A stretch of 7,310 bases of DNA from an uncultured Planctomycetaceae bacterium. Its GTDB lineage: Bacteria > Planctomycetota > Planctomycetia > Pirellulales > UBA1268. Positions 4,228 to 7,310 of this stretch are shown here, in pieces. The DNA lies in assembly GCA_903949225.1 (NCBI GenBank), contig CAJAYZ010000004.1, positions 1-7,310 of the forward strand, read 5' to 3'. A program made the position numbers and the translations under genes. Below the pieces are notes generated by a model. The model did not search any database, was not told the origin of the DNA, and was given only the letters and a program-made list of their open reading frames with translations. Each line of letters begins with the position of its first letter. Within the stretch, counting starts at the first letter, position 1.

Positions 4228-6117
4228 TCAGTCGATCCGCTCGAGCGTCACGCTCCGCAGGTCCATCACCGCGGCGGCCTTCTTTTCAAGAGGGGTGACC
4301 ACGAGTCTCACGTTCCCGGCCGGGAGGTCGAGCGTGCCGACGGTTCGCGGCACGAAGCGCTGGAAGTGCCCCGTCTCCTCGACGGTGAACTCGAGCCCCG
4401 CGACGCCGGTGTTCAGTTCCACGGTCGATCCCCCCTGCCCCGCTCCGCAGCCCTGCAGAACGGTGACCCGGTAGCGGCCCGGCTCGTTGAGCTGGAAGTC
4501 CCACCATGCCCTGTCGGCGGCATTCACCCAGTAGCCGAGCGTGTCCTTCTCGGGCTGCGGCTCGTAGCAGAGTTTCTCTCCGGCCACGGTCGCGTCCCTC
4601 GCCAACAGGCGGAACCAGCCGTTTCGTGTCGCCTGGGGGCCGGCGTCGTCGTCGTCCATTGCCTTCCGCCACGCGGCAAGCGGCGCGACCATCTCGGCGG
4701 CTGTCGCCGCGGCAGGGAGCCTCGAGAGATCGATCTCGGCATGGCAGGACTGCCAGGCGGCCGGGTCGAAGCGAGGGTTGGCCGACATCTCCTTCGCAGC
4801 GACGCTGCGGCGCCAGGCTTCGAGTCGGCCGCGGAGGTCGGCCACCCGCGCCGGCTCGGCAGCCGAGCGGTCCGTCGCCTCGCCGACGTCGTCGCCGGTG
4901 TGAAAGAGCTCGAGGCTGCCATCCTCGAAGTGTTCGATGAGCTTCCAGTCGCCCAGTCGGATCGCACCGGCCGGCCGGCCCCCCTGGTTGGTGTAGTGGG
5001 GCTGGTGCCAAAAGAACGGGCGGACGTTTTCGGCGGATGGGAGGGCCGCGTCAGCGAGATCGTGGAAGTCGGCAGGCTCCGGTGCGGCGACCCCGGCCAG
5101 GCGGCAGATCGTCGGCACGAGATCACCCGTGGAGACAGGGGCCGCCACGACGCGTTCTGCCTCGGTGCCGCGGGGGAAGCGCACGATGAGCGGCACGCGC
5201 AGGCCGCCGTCGTAGAGAAATCCCTTGCCGGCCCGGAAGGGGGCGTTGAATGTCGGCGGGGGATCGCCGATCTCCGGCACATGGAGGCCGCCGTTGTCGG
5301 AGGTGAAGGCGACGAGCGTGGTGTCGGCGATGCCGGCCTCGTCGAGTGCCGTGAGGATCTTCCCTACTGCCTCGTCGAGCTTCGACACCAAGGTTGCGTA
5401 GGTTGGATTGAACGCCCCCGCGTGCGCGACGATCTCCGCCGCCGGGGCCGCCAGCGGCACATGCGGCGAATCGAAGCCGACGACGAGCAGGAATGGCTCG
5501 TCGTGGTGGTCGCGGCCCTGCTCGGCGATGATCCGCACCGCGTCGGCGGCCTGCCGCTGCTCCCCCTTCGCCCCCTCCTGTGATTCAGGCCCGGGGTTCG
5601 CTCGCCCGGTGGCCGCTGTCGCAAAGCCCCGGTCGGTCGGCAGGGCCCCCTCGCCCCCGAGGTGCCACTTGCCGACGAAATGACTGCGATAGCCGGCTGG
5701 ACCCAGCCGCTCGGCAAGCGTGGGAATTGCTGCCGGCAGGGCCTGTTCGATCACGGGCGAGAGGAGCTTGTGGCTGGCCCGGTCTGATCGGCCGGGGAGG
5801 AAGGTGGTGAGGTTGGCCCGGGCGGGATGGATGCCGGTGAGGAGGGCGACGCGCGAGGGGGAGCAGACGCTCGCCGCCGCCGTGGCAGCTGTGTACCGCG
5901 TCCCAGTCGTGGCCAGCCGATCGAGCGCCGGGGTGACGTGATCGGCCCGGCCATAACAGCCCAGATCGTTGATTCCCAGGTCATCTGCCAAAAGGAGCAC
6001 GATGTTTGGCGGTTGGTCGGGCGCTGCCCCGACGGCGATGACGGGCAAGACCGCTCCCGAGACAAGCAACGCGAGGATGATCCTCCATTCGCACCGGCAA
6101 CCCGAGCCCCGTTTCAT
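4228..6117 (-). CDS. Exported sulfatase (arylsulfatase-like) with C-terminal beta-sandwich domain
   Basis: Formylglycine-dependent sulfatase of 629 residues, probably acting outside the cytoplasm on sulfated sugars or other sulfate esters. The start at 6117 has a Shine-Dalgarno site and gives a signal peptide (1-31; basic start, hydrophobic core, likely cleavage after VGA). Motifs are LLLADDLG (41-48) with metal ligands Asp45-Asp46, CSPSR (85-89) with Cys85 as the formylglycine precursor, GKWHLG (149-154), SPHVP (217-221), TSDNGG (272-277) with Asp274-Asn275, and Lys298. The catalytic region ends near 440. Residues about 525-629 form a separate beta-rich domain (GYWVN, VLQGCG, HFQRFVPR, VMDLR) that I know from planctomycete sulfatases. 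The segment between GF (164-165) and DAVRII (192-197) is short for the family. It follows the amidohydrolase gene by 50 bases on the same strand. Substrate cannot be told; the maturation enzyme is not in the window. Confidence 0.94.
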   Translation of the reverse strand: MKRGSGCRCEWRIILALLVSGAVLPVIAVGAAPDQPPNIVLLLADDLGINDLGCYGRADHVTPALDRLATTGTRYTAATAAASVCSPSRVALLTGIHPARANLTTFLPGRSDRASHKLLSPVIEQALPAAIPTLAERLGPAGYRSHFVGKWHLGGEGALPTDRGFATAATGRANPGPESQEGAKGEQRQAADAVRIIAEQGRDHHDEPFLLVVGFDSPHVPLAAPAAEIVAHAGAFNPTYATLVSKLDEAVGKILTALDEAGIADTTLVAFTSDNGGLHVPEIGDPPPTFNAPFRAGKGFLYDGGLRVPLIVRFPRGTEAERVVAAPVSTGDLVPTICRLAGVAAPEPADFHDLADAALPSAENVRPFFWHQPHYTNQGGRPAGAIRLGDWKLIEHFEDGSLELFHTGDDVGEATDRSAAEPARVADLRGRLEAWRRSVAAKEMSANPRFDPAAWQSCHAEIDLSRLPAAATAAEMVAPLAAWRKAMDDDDAGPQATRNGWFRLLARDATVAGEKLCYEPQPEKDTLGYWVNAADRAWWDFQLNEPGRYRVTVLQGCGAGQGGSTVELNTGVAGLEFTVEETGHFQRFVPRTVGTLDLPAGNVRLVVTPLEKKAAAVMDLRSVTLERID

Positions 6118-6123
6118 GGTCCA

Positions 6124-6128
6124 CTCCC
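6124..6128 (-). promoter_or_regulatory. Shine-Dalgarno site for the sulfatase gene
   Basis: Read on the minus strand, GGGAG lies 6 bases before the ATG at 6117. It decides the start in favour of 6117 over the upstream in-frame ATG at 6171, which would add 18 residues before the signal peptide and overlap the end of the preceding gene. Confidence 0.7.
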
Positions 6129-6167
6129 GTAGCTTGTGAACTCTTCGGCCAGACCGGCCAGCGACAC

Positions 6168-7310
6168 TCACCGCGGCTGATCTGCGACGACGGCCCCATC
6201 GATGATCACGCCGGTGCAGTGCGTCGTGTATTCGAACGGGTCGCCATCGAAGAGCGCCAGATCGGCATCCTTGCCGGACTCGATCGATCCGATCCGATCA
6301 GCGACCCCGAGGATCCGGGCGGCATCGATCGTGATCGTCGCCAGCGCCTCCTGGACCGAGAGCCCGTTGGCCGACGCCACGCCCGCTTCGAAGAGGACGA
6401 CGCGGGTCTTGGGGACATAGCTTTCGTAGCCGCTCTGGAGCGCCACCGGGATCCCGGCCTTTCGCAGTGTCGCTGCGGTCTCGAAGCTGGCGTTCTCCGT
6501 CTCGCCGGCCCCCGATCTTTTCATCGTCGGGTGGAGGATGACCGGCACCCCGGCGGCGCGGATCCGGTCGATGAGGAGGTGCGATTCCGCCGCGGAATCG
6601 AGGACAATCCTCACCCCAAACTCCTCCGCCACCCGCAGCGCCGCTGCGATGTCGGTGGCCCGGTCGGCGGTCACCAGAAGCGGCCACTCCCCCGCCACGA
6701 TCCGCGCCATAGCGTCGAGTCGGAGATCGGGGGCTGGGCGCTTCTCCACATCGGGATCGGCCTGCTTCCGTCCGTATTCCGCCCCTTTGGCCAGCTCTGT
6801 CCGCAGCATGGCGACCGACTTCGCCCGCGTGCCGGGGGCCTTTTTGTCCACCTGGGCCCGCCCGGCGTCCCCGAGCGTCACGGCGACCATCGCGGTAGCT
6901 TTAAGTACGGTGGCGGTCCCGGCCGTCTTCACCACCATCGTCTGGCCGGAGACGAGCGCCCCGGGGGCATGACCGGTGTGGAGGGTCGTGACGCCGAAGC
7001 CACGCACCCATTCAACGAGCCGCTCGCGCGGGTTGTAGGCGTCGACGGCGCGCAGTTCCGGCTGGACAGGCTCCGTGGCGTCGAGTTGGTCCTGATCGTG
7101 ATCCTGGTTGAGATAGCCTGCCAAGCCGACAACGCAGTGGGCATCAACGAGCCCGGGGGTGACGACCGCGGCCCGGAGAATGCGGGCATCGGCGGGAATC
7201 GCCACGGTCGCCGCTGGGCCGACGGCCACGATTCGGCCGTCGGTCACGACGACAACGCCATCGGGGATCGAGTCGCCGGCCATGGTGTGGATGATACGGC
7301 CGTGGATGGC
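6168..7310 (-). CDS. Amidohydrolase-superfamily protein with altered metal site, 5' end outside window
   Basis: About 380 residues are visible; the open frame continues to the right edge with typical family sequence (IHGRIIHTMAG), so the ATG at 7283 is internal and the gene begins beyond the window. Residue numbers here count from that Met. The N-terminal urease-like beta-domain (to about 40) leads into TPGLVDAHCVVG (42-53), where superfamily members have an HxH metal motif; here only His49 remains. The barrel continues with LHTGHAPGALVSGQ (101-114), LLVTADRATDI (202-212), VLDSAAES (227-234) and ALQSGYESYVPK (281-292), and closes with SIESGKDADLALFDGDP (333-349), the usual return to the beta-domain. 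It is nearest to imidazolonepropionase/dipeptidase-like amidohydrolases. It lies upstream of the sulfatase with a 50-base gap and is probably cotranscribed with it. Substrate and activity are uncertain because the metal ligands are changed. Confidence 0.85.
   Translation of the reverse strand, partial: AIHGRIIHTMAGDSIPDGVVVVTDGRIVAVGPAATVAIPADARILRAAVVTPGLVDAHCVVGLAGYLNQDHDQDQLDATEPVQPELRAVDAYNPRERLVEWVRGFGVTTLHTGHAPGALVSGQTMVVKTAGTATVLKATAMVAVTLGDAGRAQVDKKAPGTRAKSVAMLRTELAKGAEYGRKQADPDVEKRPAPDLRLDAMARIVAGEWPLLVTADRATDIAAALRVAEEFGVRIVLDSAAESHLLIDRIRAAGVPVILHPTMKRSGAGETENASFETAATLRKAGIPVALQSGYESYVPKTRVVLFEAGVASANGLSVQEALATITIDAARILGVADRIGSIESGKDADLALFDGDPFEYTTHCTGVIIDGAVVADQPR

Noticed and set aside
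4117..5583. 488-codon open frame on the plus strand
   Set aside because: It lies antisense to the sulfatase, whose motifs are unambiguous; long antisense frames are common in GC-rich genes, and the translation shows no family character.

Overview
The window looks like ordinary chromosomal sequence from a high-GC bacterium, most likely a planctomycete (Pirellulales-like). The main clue is the arylsulfatase, whose C-terminal beta-sandwich is typical of planctomycete sulfatases. It is paired with an exported-type amidohydrolase of a kind I associate with the same phylum. This is inferred from protein character; no rRNA or other marker gene is present.

Layout. Positions 1-366 (+) are the C-terminal end of a type IV prepilin peptidase cut by the left edge. 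A 257-bp intergenic stretch follows, with an unusually AT-rich, dyad-rich first part that contains a perfect DnaA-box match. Next come an OmpA/MotB-like lipoprotein (624-1508, +), hisH (1574-2179, +), hisA (2244-2966, +), a 219-bp structured intergenic region, and a serine O-acetyltransferase (3186-4187, +). A short convergent junction separates these from two minus-strand genes: a sulfatase (4228-6117) and, upstream of it in the same likely operon, an amidohydrolase-fold protein (6168 to the right edge, 5' end missing).

How the genes fit together. HisH and HisA act close together in histidine synthesis. HisA makes PRFAR, and HisH supplies the ammonia with which HisF (not in the window) converts it. 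The serine acetyltransferase opens cysteine synthesis, and its C-terminal isoleucine suggests it docks onto a cysteine synthase encoded elsewhere. The sulfatase and amidohydrolase look like an exported catabolic pair. The lipoprotein and prepilin peptidase belong to the cell envelope.

I found no mobile element, CRISPR array, tRNA or rRNA, and no convincing new multi-gene system. The points most worth a second look are: an amidohydrolase whose usual metal-ligand positions are mostly replaced; the DnaA-box-bearing island at 372-492; the repeat- and dyad-rich control region before the acetyltransferase; and two genes whose -10-like hexamers lie so close to the ATG that leaderless transcripts are plausible.
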